A DNA stretch of 42,760 nucleotides, taken from positions 1-42,760 of the forward strand of contig LGRX02015010.1 of NCBI GenBank assembly GCA_001247695.2. Reading direction: 5' to 3'. The stretch comes from Cymbomonas tetramitiformis (Eukaryota; Chlorophyta; Pyramimonadophyceae; Pyramimonadales; Pyramimonadaceae). Below are positions 11,589 through 21,606 of the stretch, in pieces. The notes under the pieces are model-generated. The model saw only the letters and a program-made list of their open reading frames with translations, searched no databases and was not told where the DNA came from. The translations under genes and the position numbers were made by a program. Within the stretch, counting starts at the first letter, position 1. The number at the start of each line of letters is the position of its first letter.

Positions 11589-11722
11589 GCTTTGCGCTTG
11601 GTTTGGGATGCATCGAAGTGAATCGTATCTTGCCACGGCCCCGCCCTGTTCCTGAATGCTTCTCACTCCGCTGGGATGATGGTGGGCTGGTTTTTGTTGG
11701 CGGATCTCATGCCGTTCAGCGT
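11589..11722. repeat. Interspersed repeat family R2, copy 1
   Basis: About 134 bp that align with 17621-17756. Shared landmarks are GCTTTGC, TATCTTG then CACGGCCCCGCCCTG, TGGGATGATGGTGGGCTGG and GATCTCATGCCGTTCAG. It lies in the intron 11309-11911. Both copies are in the same orientation; copy 2 ends directly in an ATGT microsatellite, copy 1 does not. The rest of this intron shows no other feature. Confidence 0.8.
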
Positions 11723-11911
11723 GTGCAGGTCAGAACCTGTCGTAAGTCAACCATAGAATTAATTCGACTATAATACCGTAAATACCGAGACGTACATGCA
11801 CCCTATCCTTAATGGTCTGATATGCTTCATTTTCCACAGCAAACATATCAGTTCATCGGAGAACCCAGTCCATTCATCAGACGGGGGGAGGGGGGGCACC
11901 TTTGCGCGTAG

Positions 11912-14900
11912 GTTCATAACGAGCTCACCAGCAGCGCGCGCGCGCAATACCTACTTCTGGCGGAGGATCTTGTGGAGGTGATCGGGAGCGATGACGCAGG
12001 CGTGAGCGACACAGCAGTGGGGGCGCTGATGGACGGGCTCGGCGATGCGGCCGCGGCTGCAGTTGGGGGGGCCAACCGGAGCTCTGAGGTGGCCGCGGGT
12101 GTGGAGGTGGTGCGGGCCCTCGGGCTGTCGCTCGCGCAGCACATGGTACCTGAGGAGGACCCAGCTTCGAGCGCCTCCGCCTCCTCGACGCTGAGCTTCG
12201 TGGTGCAGCCCATCGATCTCAGGTCCAACTTGTCCCGGGCCCTGGCCGCGCCGGTGACGATGCCCACCGGCGCCACTCTCAGGCTCAGTGCCGGCGCTGA
12301 CGGCATCAGTCTCGGGGCCTCCGCCGCCGGCGCCACCACCGGGTCGCTCCTGCTCATTGGGAGTTGGGTAGACACGCACAGTCCCACTCCTGGCGCCGAC
12401 CCTCTTCCGCCCGCTGTGAGCCCTGCAGGCGGGGCGCGGACCCTCGATGCCGCCCCAGGCGCTGCCATCAATGGTCATCACGAGCTCGTTGCATCGTCTT
12501 CAGTGACGCCATACTCCGAGATGACCTCGGCTGTCATGTATGACGCGAGCGGAAGCGCGGAGCTCGAGGTGCACGGGCTCACGGACGCCATCGTTATAAC
12601 ACTTCCGCTCACCCGGCAACCGGCAGCTGGGCCCTGCCTCGACAGCACGGCCAGGGAGGGAGACGCGGCTACTACCCGCAGTGCGGATTGCTCCGAAACT
12701 GTGGCGGCATGCCGCTTTTGGAACGGGTCACTGGGGGAGTATCGAGGGGAGGGCTGCGCCACCCTCCCGAACCCGCGACCGCCAAACAGCAGCGTCTACT
12801 GGCGCACCACTGATGTCAGCGGCCTGCCAGCGCTTGATGCGGCGTGGGCGTTGATCGACCTTGGAGTCCCGCCCGGGTTGGCGGCCGGGTGTGCGGAGGT
12901 GTGGGACGCGGCACTGCCGGAGTACCAAGGGAAGGACGCCGGGTATCGCAAGTACGTCGGAGAGTGGTGCCAACTGGCAGAGGAGGGGAACACGGTTGGG
13001 TGCTGGTGGGAGTGGCGGCGGAGAGCGTTTGTGGGCCCCGGATGCGAGTGGGACGCGGAGGCGAGCTGCCTGTGCACACACCTGACCGACTTCCAGGTCC
13101 AGGAAACAGAGGTCGGGTCGGTGTCACCGCCGGGCTCCGTCGCGACCTACGACCTGGACAGCATGGCCTCGGCAGACGTGGCGAGCGCACTGAGCTCGAC
13201 GGCGCTGGTGGCGGTGCTTGCGGCGTTCATGCTCGGCGGCCCCGCTCTGTACCAGGTATCGAATCGCTTCCACCGGCGTGAGCGCCGGGCGCTGCTGATC
13301 GAAATGATGGACCCAACCTGGGCCTTCCGCGAGGTACAGGGCGTGTGGACGTGGGCACTCATCGACGACCCTCGCGAACTGCACGCCGACATCCGCAGTC
13401 AACATCCCGACTCAGTGAGCATGCGCCAGTCTGTCGGGCATCGTCGGTCTTCCACTGACGTTGCCACAACTTCCGTGGGGAGTCCCACCGGAGCGGCAGA
13501 AAGGAAGCCTGGCAGAGTCGACGTCGTGGTCGACAAGCCCAAAGACCGGGCTCTGCAGGGGCTTGATGATCCGAGGGCTGGCGGCGAGCGTGGCCCATCG
13601 CGGAAGATTCGTGGTACAATCAATCGCGTAAGATCCGTGGCACAGCCTTCTTGCGCAGAGGCCAAGCCTGTGATCTGGATGGGGCTGCAGCGCCATGGCA
13701 TCCGCAGCAGTGTGCGGTGCGTGATTCAGCCCCCGCCGCTGATATCCCAGCGCATCAACGAGCACCCCGTGTCCCCGGTGTGGGCCCCATCCACTCCCCA
13801 GCGTGCGCCTATCCCGGAGCTTGGGCAGTGGGCGGAGCCCCAGGTTCGGGGCGAGAACGATCAGCCGATAATGGTAGACAACCTGGGAAGGAACGCGCCC
13901 ACTGCACTCGCCGACCTATTGGACCAGTCAAAGACCTGGCAGCAAGAGTCTACGCCGGGAGCGGTGGTCGAGTCGTACCGGGAGCTGCAGGCGGAGGAGC
14001 GCTTCGGGGAGGGTGTCGTGGATGACGCGTCGATCTCACCGTTGGATGGCAAGGAGGTGGGTCGTCCTCGCGCGTTGGAAGGCGCACCCTCGGTGACTCG
14101 TAGGATCGCGCCGATGCTGCGCCCGGAGGAGCATGACGAGGACGTGCGGGCCGTCTTCGAGCCGATGCTGAGTCAGCGTGCCTGGCGCGCCAAGCACAGA
14201 GCACAGGGGGACCGAATGACTCGGCTCCTGAAGTCACAGGACGCGGCGCGTCTGTTTGAGTTGATGGGGGTCAACATCCCGCTGCTGCTGCTGTGCGTTC
14301 CAATAGACTACATGCATCAGCTGGCGGTGCAGCACCAGCAGCTCGGAGGCGACCCACCTTCGCGGGCCACAAGTATCTCCAGAGCTCGCCGATCAAAGAA
14401 GCTCAAGACGGTCCTGTCGCAGGGGCGCTGTGCCAAATCGCGGGCCGCGGCGGATCTCGCCGCGACCTCCGAGCCGCTGTTGACAGCTGGCCAGCAGCCG
14501 GTGCTGGAGGCATTGAGCGGCTCGGCGACGATCCACCAGGTGGCGGAGGGCAGCCATGATGCGCAAGCGCCGCCCGTCACCGCCACAAGATACTCCCTCG
14601 AGACAGAGGTTGAAGCCGGGGGAGATGGTTCAGACGGGGAGCAGTGCGGAGGGCCCTTGGGAAAGAGGCCTGCCCAGGGGGGCGCAAGTGGTGGAACACT
14701 GCGCGGGAAGAGCTGGAAGAAGCTTCGGCAGCGCCACATGGATCTCTCTGTGAAGCGCATGCTCGGCACCGCGCTGGTGCAGGCGTTCCTCGGTATCCGC
14801 GCGCTCGTGAGCAAGGAGGATCTGGAAAGGCAGACGCGGTGGGCCTCGGAGCTGCCCTGGCAGGTGCCCAGTAGCCACCGCCCCTTCGCCTGGTACGTCA

Positions 14901-15127
14901 GCGTGTTCAAGGTGCTGCTGAAGATGATCGATGGGCCGGGGTGGTACGAGCGCTCGCATCTGTGGAACCTGATCTTCCTGCAGCGGCCGGACGGCTCCTT
15001 CGAGCTGTCACAGCACCTCGCCACCGTGCTGCGCTCCGGGGAGCCCCTCGAGAGCCTCGAGAGCAATCCGGTGGCGCACTATGACCTCGCCGTGCTGCAA
15101 GCCACGGTGCCCGAGGAACTCTCCCAG
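11912..15127 (+). CDS. Polycystin-1-like gene: GAIN/GPS, first membrane helix and cytosolic loop
   Basis: A single 1,072-codon exon between a GCGTAG acceptor and a GTGAGT donor. The first ~390 residues are a helical then beta-rich GAIN-like region with conserved cysteines and tryptophans (CWWEWRRR). It ends in CLCTHLTDF, a clear GPS autoproteolysis motif, at 13067-13093. The family consensus puts cleavage before the threonine. A hydrophobic helix follows (SSTALVAVLAAFMLGG, about 13195-13245). A long, charged, probably cytosolic loop comes next, with a hydrophobic stretch near 14265-14310 (VNIPLLLLCVP) and a conserved-looking end (WYERSHLWNLIFLQ). I do not recognise the PLAT domain that animal polycystin-1 has after the first helix. 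Confidence 0.85.
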
Positions 15128-15555
15128 GTGAGTGAGCGCCAGGCGAGGTCGTGCAGCTCCACACGACTTCCTCAGACAGCGCCGTAGGTGTGCACGGGGT
15201 ACGGATGCCGTCGCCGTCGGCATTGGAAGTTGCAGGGAGCTGCGGAAGGGAGGAAGTGCTACGATTTGTCATTGGATGTGATACGTTTGTAGATGCCGCG
15301 CCAGCGTCTGTGTCGATCAACCCCCAAGTCAGTGTCCAATGGGATGACCGTCATATTTCGCTTCGCTCAGCAGTCATTACACCAGGTCACCTCATCGGAG
15401 AGAAGCGCGCAGCACCACCTGGCCGCGGTCAGGTGGTCATGGCCATGCACTTCCAGTCTGTGTTCATGTGTGGATGGCTTGGATGTAAACCCCGCCCCCC
15501 CGCCTTGCCGAAGTCCCTGTCATCATCCCCTCAGCCAAAGGGTGCCCTGCAGTAG

Positions 15556-15678
15556 AAGCGGGCGCTGGAGTACCATGTCTGCGAGCACGTCGACTCGGAG
15601 ATTTTTCGTGAGCTTTTTCTGCAGCGCTCGCTCAGGGTCAAGGGCGCTTTTAGGGGCTCTTCGAGGGCTGCGCCTGGG
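15556..15678 (+). CDS. Polycystin-1-like gene: short cytosolic exon
   Basis: After a CAGTAG acceptor the frame reads KRALEYHVCEHVDSEIFREL, continuing smoothly from EELSQ at the previous donor. The frame stops at 15692, so a donor is needed first. GTTACA at 15679 gives phase 0 and a 46-bp intron to the next exon. A frameshift in place of this very short intron is the alternative. Confidence 0.5.
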
Positions 15679-15724
15679 GTTACATGCTCGCCGGGTTGAG
15701 GCATCGGGGACTTGGTGGGGCCAG

Positions 15725-15985
15725 GTGTACGAGGGCTGGGGAGATGATGAGGAGAGTAATAAGAGGGCTAGGGATGAGCTGTGGGCCACGCTGCTTGTGC
15801 TGCAAGAGCTGGAGTACTACCCGTGCTCGTGGACGGAGAACCCGGAGGAAGCGCCTCGCCGCCACGTCACGTTGGCCATGCGCTCGGAGATGTTTGTGGC
15901 GAGTCAGCAGTTGAGCCATGCGGCTCTCAAGCCGTTGATGCCGAGGCTCCGTGCGCATGCCACAGAGCTCTCCCTGTCGTGGAAG
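15725..15985 (+). CDS. Polycystin-1-like gene: cytosolic exon with VYEGWGDD motif
   Basis: Acceptor GGCCAG at 15724 and donor GTGGGC at 15986, phase 0, 87 codons. The sequence is dense with tryptophan and leucine (VYEGWGDDEES, ATLLVLQELEYYPCSWTENP) and reads as an ordered domain. No membrane helix is present. The following intron runs 15986-19703, 3.7 kb, and is filled with repeats; a 26-bp tandem duplication (CTCGCCCGCATTGCATCCTC plus six bases) occurs at 16106-16157. Confidence 0.6.
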
Positions 15986-16555
15986 GTGGGCGGGCGGGCA
16001 CCCTCCTGTGCCACCCTGACCAATCCTGTCCCAATCTGCCCTGAATCTCTGCCATCTGGCATCACGGATTCGTGTGAGGCTGAAGGCCCGCCGTGCTTTG
16101 CTCACTCGCCCGCATTGCATCCTCAAATCACTCGCCCGCATTGCATCCTCAAATCACTCGGCTCACATATGGTATTAGACATGGGCTGAGGAAACAGACG
16201 GTCGCCGCGGCCGCCCCTCTGATACCAGTGATTTACTTCTGGGTTTTGACTATATCAAGAAACGCACTTTAGAGTCTCCTGTGTAAGGTGTGTCAATACC
16301 CTCGACAACTAGATGCATGCCAAACCTTGGTCTTTCGGCTTTTCTATCCCTTTGACTTTTTAGTAAAATGAACACAAGGTTTTGCTTTATGACGTACAAT
16401 TTTGCAAAGTCTGCCCTGGTTTCTTAGATTGCGTGTTTGCTTGTTTTCCACAGGGCTAATTCGTCCTGAGATACGAATACCATTTATGCTTATATTCATT
16501 TCGGCTTTTCCTCCTAACTTTGCCTTTTTAATCGCAAATCTTGATAAAGAGAGGC

Positions 16556-17331
16556 ATGTATGTATATGTATGGATGTATGGATGTATGGATATGTTACGG
16601 TATGAGCGCGCCGCGTGCATATGCACGCCGAGTTTTGGCATGAGCGCGCCTGCAAGCATGAGCGCGCTGATACCTCCCGCAACCACCACCCTAATAGATT
16701 TTTCTGGTCCCGACACGGGTCCTATAATTATTCCGAGACACATGTTATCAAGGTCTAGAGCTGCTCTTTCTGCAGTGTCTTGTCAAATTTTGGATTCGAG
16801 GTCATCTTGACCTTCAAAATATCGTCTGAAGTAGCGTACACCCCCATGCACACACCTACACCCCCTCGTAATGCCCCGCCACCACCTCGCTCACCCCCAT
16901 ACACACCCCTACACCCCCTCGCCATGTCCCGCCACCACCTCTCAAACCCCCTACAAACCCCTACACCCCCTCGTAACAATGCCCCGCCACTGCCTCTCAC
17001 ACCCCCAAACACACCCCTCCACCCCCTCGTAATGCCCCGCCACCGCCTCACACCCCCATACACACCACCTCTCACACCCCCATGCACTACCCCCTACAAA
17101 CCCCACAAACGGCCAAGGCGCACTCATGCCAGCTGCAAGCGCGCTTGTGCCAAAAAGTCGGCGTGCATATGCACGTGGCGCGCTTATGCTTTGAGACGAT
17201 TGGCATGAGCGCGCCTGGCGCACTCATGCCGGTACAAGCGCGCCTGGCGCGCTCATGCCAAAATCGGCGTGCATATGCACGTGGCACGCTCGTGCCGTAA
17301 CATGTATGTATGTATGTATGTATGTATGTAT
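16556..17331. mobile_element. Foldback element with ATGT-flanked inverted arms
   Basis: The left arm (about 16586-16652) and right arm (about 17251-17315) are inverted copies of each other. They share TGTTACGG, GCGTGCATATGCACG and TTTTGGCATGAGCGCGCC. Both outer ends run into ATGT-type microsatellite (16556-16597 and 17303-17331), again as mirror partners. The interior holds a minisatellite. Further GAGCGCGCC/GGCGCGCTC words crowd inside the arms. Arm structure without coding capacity suggests a foldback or non-autonomous DNA element; no clear target duplication can be called because of the microsatellite flanks. Confidence 0.65.
16845..17100. repeat. Pyrimidine-rich minisatellite inside foldback element
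   Basis: About five to six imperfect copies of a unit of about 45-60 bp built from CACCCCTACACCCCCTCGTA and TGCCCCGCCACC. It is strongly C-rich on the plus strand. The open frames through it are compositional artefacts. Confidence 0.8.
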
Positions 17332-17620
17332 ATTCGTCTGTCGTGCTGCGAGGAGAGGCAGAAGGTGGTGAAGTACACCTTCTGTGTTTTCCCTTGAATT
17401 TTGTGGGGAGCACTTAGGTGCCCGCATGTTTTCTTTTTTTGACATGGGGTGTCCATGCTGTGTGGTGTGACTGCATTCATGACATAACCATGGACCAACA
17501 GGTCCCATCCATCGACCGGGAGCCACTGGGGGGCATGCCAGCAGGGTCCGCTTACTCCGTAACCCAGAGACCAACAATTGTTTGGCGACGATCGGTCACA
17601 TCGTATCATCTTTCCATGCT

Positions 17621-17756
17621 GCTTTGCATTTGGGTTGGGAATATGTATGTGTTTGTGGTATCTTGTCACGGCCCCGCCCTGCTCTTGATTTGCTTCTCAC
17701 ATCCATTGGGATGATGGTGGGCTGGCTTTTGCTTGCCGATCTCATGCCGTTCAGTA
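17621..17756. repeat. Interspersed repeat family R2, copy 2
   Basis: Second copy of the segment at 11589-11722, in the same orientation (landmarks CACGGCCCCGCCCTG, TGGGATGATGGTGGGCTGG, GATCTCATGCCGTTCAG). It ends where the ATGT microsatellite begins. The 290 bp between the foldback element and this copy hold only a small hairpin (AGAAGGTG with CACCTTCT, about 17359-17382). Confidence 0.8.
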
Positions 17757-17806
17757 TGTATGTATGTATATATGTATGTATGTATGTACGTTGTATGTAT
17801 GTATGC
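17756..17806. repeat. ATGT microsatellite
   Basis: Imperfect (ATGT)n run joining repeat family R2 to the start of repeat R1 copy B. The tetranucleotide also borders the foldback element and occurs at 19197. Confidence 0.9.
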
Positions 17807-18609
17807 TTATCCTTGTACCGACTCCTTTGGTATCCCGTAGTCGCAGAAGACCAGCTGCACTATGTACCCACGCCGGGGATCGCAGGATTCAGCACACAAT
17901 TTGGGACACTTATTTGGAATCTCCGGAGCTGACTCGTGAAGAATGGGACCCCCTAAGCCTCGCTGAGCCACCCAAGCCCATCTGCATCCGCAACGCCAGC
18001 GTACTGTTGCCTTTTGCCTGAAGCCAGCTCACCCGCCCCCCGAGCTGCGCGAGCCATATCTCCACCACCAAGCTCACGCATAGGACCACCCCTCTGCGAC
18101 TGCCCTGCCGGCGCACTGTTGCTGTGTCTCTGAAGCCGGCTCACCTCCGCCAATCGAGCCACCCCTTCACCACCAAGCCCACATCCCACAGCACCCCGCT
18201 GCCCCCTACACGCCCTACGGCGTGGTCTAAAGAGAGCTTGCCCACCCACGTCACAGCCAGAGTGCCCATGCGCTGTCCCAAGGGGCTGAGAATGATAAAC
18301 TGGGTTGCCCTCATCCGAACCTGCGCACCCGCCACCGACCTGGGTCTGTAGCCCTCTACCCCCAGTACCAACTCCCCATGACTGAAGCCCTTGCTGTGAT
18401 TGCCTTGCGAGGAAGCTGCGAACTTAAGCAATGCGCTCCACACTTACTCTACAACCGTCATGCCGCACTGTTCCTACTTAGGGTCCCATCCCCACAGTTG
18501 CCTGTGTGTCCCAAGCCCCCCCGGTGGCCGATAGTTCACCATTCGGTCGTCGCCTTCCCGACAGCTGCTCACTGTTAGTTCCGGCACGGCCAGCAACCTC
18601 GCCCCGTGG
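17806..18609. repeat. Interspersed repeat family R1, copy B
   Basis: Second copy of the element at 3366-4227, in the same orientation, diverged but collinear (CACTATGTACCCACGCCGGG near the start, CACTGTTCCTACTT then GTGGCCGATAGTTCA and CAGCAACCTCGCC at the end). It starts directly at an ATGT microsatellite. It lacks the three-fold 91-bp expansion seen in copy A. Confidence 0.75.
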
Positions 18610-19107
18610 ACTCAGAAGCTGATGAGATGCCGTATGCTGCCGTGCAACCTGTTGTAAGTGGTCATCGCTGCCGGGATGGGCCCCCGGGCTCTGAGGGGCC
18701 CGGCATGTGTCAACTCCACTCGCGAGCCTCCCCACATCTCCCCCGTCACCCTCACCAGTTCCCCCCATGCCAACAACCCCGTCAAGAAGGCCGGCCACCC
18801 GCCTGCTCGCCCCCATCAAGGTGGTCACCCCTCCCTCAGCCAAGGCCATTGCTTGCTCCGGCGAGGCCCCACTGTGCTCCTGAGTCCAGACCCCACTCCC
18901 CGGGCCCGGCGACAAAAGGTCATCCCACTCATTTAAGATATCCTCGACACTTGACGCCGCCTGGCTGAGCCCGCCTATGCCTGCCCGTGCCCCTCCAGAT
19001 CTCGCCCCGGCGGTGCCCTCTCCTTGACCCTCCACAGTGCCCAGATGCTCCACCTCCCGCCGCACGTCCTCCATGCTCTCCAAAAGCCTCGATTCCATCG
19101 CGCCCAC
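18478..19107 (-). CDS. Doubtful antisense open frame in intron
   Basis: A 209-codon minus-strand frame opens with a helical, charged start (MESRLLESMEDVRREVEHLG) and contains SSVEDILNEWDDLLSPGPGS. Its C-terminal part (RRRPNGELSATG) lies within repeat R1 copy B. The corresponding minus frame of copy A carries a related peptide (RRRQPINELSATGRAW), so the repeat may once have encoded protein on this strand. Glycine/serine-rich composition and lack of a recognised domain keep confidence low; it may be chance in GC-rich DNA. Confidence 0.2.
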   Translation of the reverse strand: MGAMESRLLESMEDVRREVEHLGTVEGQGEGTAGARSGGARAGIGGLSQAASSVEDILNEWDDLLSPGPGSGVWTQEHSGASPEQAMALAEGGVTTLMGASRRVAGLLDGVVGMGGTGEGDGGDVGRLASGVDTCRAPQSPGAHPGSDDHLQQVARQHTASHQLLSPRGEVAGRAGTNSEQLSGRRRPNGELSATGGAWDTQATVGMGP

Positions 19108-19196
19108 CTCACCTGCCCCACCGGAGGCCTGCCCAGACTGCTCACACTGCGTTCCCTCAGATTTCTGCGTCCCACCACCAGATCCATCCTGCGTGG

Positions 19197-19275
19197 CATG
19201 TATGTATGTATGTATGTATGTATGTATGTATGTATGTATGTATGTATGTATGTATGTATGTATGTATGTATATAT
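19197..19275. repeat. ATGT microsatellite, about 19 copies
   Basis: Nearly perfect (ATGT)n tract in the same large intron. The following 400 bp (19276-19680) are AT-rich and contain a short tandem duplication with AAAAAAACTGTCATACTT at about 19321-19375. Confidence 0.95.
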
Positions 19276-19703
19276 GATTTTTTAGGTAAAGAAACTATGT
19301 TAACACTACAAATTCAGCAGAAAAAAACTGTCATACTTCGTACATATATTGAAAAAAACTGTCATACTTTGTACATATAAGCATGATTTTTCCAGACTTC
19401 ATTGTAAGAAATTTATAGGATTATATGTTTGTATCAAATAAAATCTGACCTGCTGGAAAATTTTGACTGTTCGTTGCGGCGAGTCATCTGTTCAGATCAT
19501 GGCAGAAGCCGGGGTATACCTCACGTATTCCACTTGTCGTCGACTCGAGACGTCTCCTCGGACTCGCAGGATGTAGGTTTGCAGGATGGCAAAGCCAAAT
19601 CGAGCTGAGTACAGCCGGTCAAGGCGGATCTGGTTGGATTCCGGGGATATCACCACATCACCACTGAAGCGGTATGTCCGGCGGCTCTGGCGCCGTCACT
19701 GAG

Positions 19704-20441
19704 GTCCCCCTGTGGGGCGGTCGGCGGGCAACGGCGCAGGCGCAGCACCAGGAACGCGTCATCCGCCTTTTTGAGAAGCACCGGCCGAAGCACCGGAAGG
19801 CCTGGCTGCGGTCGCATGGCCTGCTGCGCCGACGCTTCTGGCGCCGCACCCTCCACGCACTGATCCGAGTGCACCCTCTCGGTGCCATCATGCTCGTCGC
19901 CGCGACAGAGCCCTACTCAAGGTCGGAGCGCATACTGGTCCAGACGAACTCCTTCATGCTCATGCTCCTCTGCACCGTCTGGTTCCACTACACCCGCGCG
20001 TATACCTGCTGCCAGGCCTTCCGGGAGGCGCTGAGCTGTCCCGCGGGGGCGGATGTCAGCGCGCCATGCTTCGGGTTCGAGGTATGCTCGACGCTGAAGC
20101 AGGCGACCGCAAGGGGGCTCCTACCCCTCGAGGCGGCAGGGTCCTCCTTCGAGTGCACCGCCTTCCCGCAGCAGACCTTGCTCGGCCGAGTCTGCGCGGT
20201 GCTGGTCATGGTCTCCATCATCTCGCCGGTGACGATCATCCTCTCTCAGATCTTCGTGGTGTCCGGCACCGCCAGCATCCCGGCGCACTGGAAGGCTCGT
20301 CCGCTCGCTCTGAAAGTCGGAGTAGGGTTGCGCCTGGCCCTCATGCTCGTCTACACCCTATTCTTCAACGTGAAGCAGTTCAACAAAGCGCTGGCGGTCG
20401 CCTTCATGGCCTTCCTCTCCTCCATCGTGGAGCGCCACAAT
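19704..20441 (+). CDS. Polycystin-1-like gene: membrane-domain exon
   Basis: The frame reads VPLWGGRRATAQ, then HPLGAIMLVAATEPYSRSER, the kind of H-P-x-x-S-R-x-x-R segment that precedes the second membrane helix in polycystin-1-like proteins. Helices follow: SFMLMLLCTVWFHYTRAY, an extracellular loop with paired cysteines (CCQ, CPAGADVSAPC, VCSTL), LLGRVCAVLVMVSIISPVTI, and VGLRLALMLVYTLFF. The start is set at the acceptor CACTGAG (phase 0) but could be earlier. The end is taken at GTGCAG (20442); GTACGG at 20466 also keeps phase. Confidence 0.7.
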
Positions 20442-20906
20442 GTGCAGCGTGCTATTCGAACCGTCGTACGGGCTGTTGACCGACTGTGTGCAGGCATTGC
20501 TCAAGGGCTGCGGGCAGTGTTTCAGTGTTGGGGCGCGATACCCAGCCGGAGGCCGCAGGTGCCGTGCTCCGCCTGCGGCCCCGCCTGCAGCCCCCAAGGA
20601 ACAAGTGATGCGGCAGGATGAGGGCGAGCGCTGGACTGGGTGGGTGAAACCCGTCACCAGCCTTTGACACCCAACACAGAGGTTTGCAAAGCTGAGGACT
20701 TCAGCTCTGTGACGGCACTCGGACCGTCCGATGAAAGTTGGCCAAGGCATCTAATGGGTGCAAAGCTCGATATCCGTGCGCCCTGTGTGTTACGTGCGTG
20801 CTGCAGCTATGCGGCGCCGTGTCGAGGCCTTGCCCTGCTCATGCATGCTCGTTCTTGTTTTGAACGGGCATGGGTGGGCTGACATAGGTTGCCGTGCCTG
20901 GGGCAG

Positions 20907-21236
20907 CATGGTGTGGCTGACATCCTGTGGTATCGCTCGGTGGCCACACAGACGCCCTACAGCGATCATGAGGTGCAGGTCGCGGGTGCGCTCGAGTACA
21001 ATCTGCAATATGTCGGGCACGCCCTCATTCTGGTCATGTGGGTCATGATCACCTGGTCGCTGCTGATCTACAGCGCCGGCCTGCAGCAGATCCTCGAGAG
21101 GGGCGAGGAGGAGGAGATGGTGCTCGTCTGGGCCTGGAGCCTCGTCCTGGAGCTGTTTGGGATGCAGGCGATCGGCGTCATGATCACCAAGCTTGCGATG
21201 CGGTGGATGGTCGACCTCTTCCGAAGTGAGGACCCG
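20907..21236 (+). CDS. Polycystin-1-like gene: last membrane helices
   Basis: The acceptor GGGGCAG keeps phase 0 and opens HGVADILWYRSV. Helices are HALILVMWVMITWSLLIYSA and EMVLVWAWSLVLELFGMQAI, separated by an acidic loop (LERGEEEEM). The exon ends SEDP at a GTATTC donor (21237). If unspliced, the frame would run to a stop at 21393 with a tail that looks unlike protein, so splicing is preferred. Confidence 0.65.
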
Positions 21237-21522
21237 GTATTCGGTTTTGTGTGTTTTTTTTCGCTCCGTTTTTGCGCATCTTTTCCTCTGTGTGAGCACA
21301 TGGCTACCGCACCTACTTCCACAGTCCTGGCAGTACCAAACACATGCATTGAGTGGATGAAAAACCTCGGTCGGCTCTCGTTAGCAACTTTCTGAGGAAG
21401 TAACCGTTTAAGGTTGTAGAGAGCTTGTGAACGGCGGTGCTTCCTCAGCTTCATCAGCGGTGTTTCAGATCTTGGGGAAGCGCCTCAAAGACCCCGTGTC
21501 GCCTTTGTATTAATTTCTTCAG

Positions 21523-21606
21523 GAGGCAGACTGTTTTTTCATAAACGGGTGTTTGGGTGTTGAAAACGATTCGAAGCTATCTGTAATTGGAAATGAATTT
21601 GAGTAG
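21523..21606 (+). CDS. Possible terminal exon of polycystin-1-like gene
   Basis: After a TTTCTTCAG acceptor, phase 0, the frame reads EADCFFINGCLG and ends at a TAG after 27 codons. It is the nearest downstream exon that accepts the phase-0 donor at 21237, but the tail has no recognisable feature. The gene might instead continue to an exon I cannot see. Confidence 0.3.
   Translation, partial: EADCFFINGCLGVENDSKLSVIGNEFE

Noticed and set aside
13067..15127. PLAT domain after the first membrane helix
   Set aside because: I looked for a lipase-like beta-sandwich directly after the helix, but the loop is charged and low in the expected motifs; I cannot support the call by eye.
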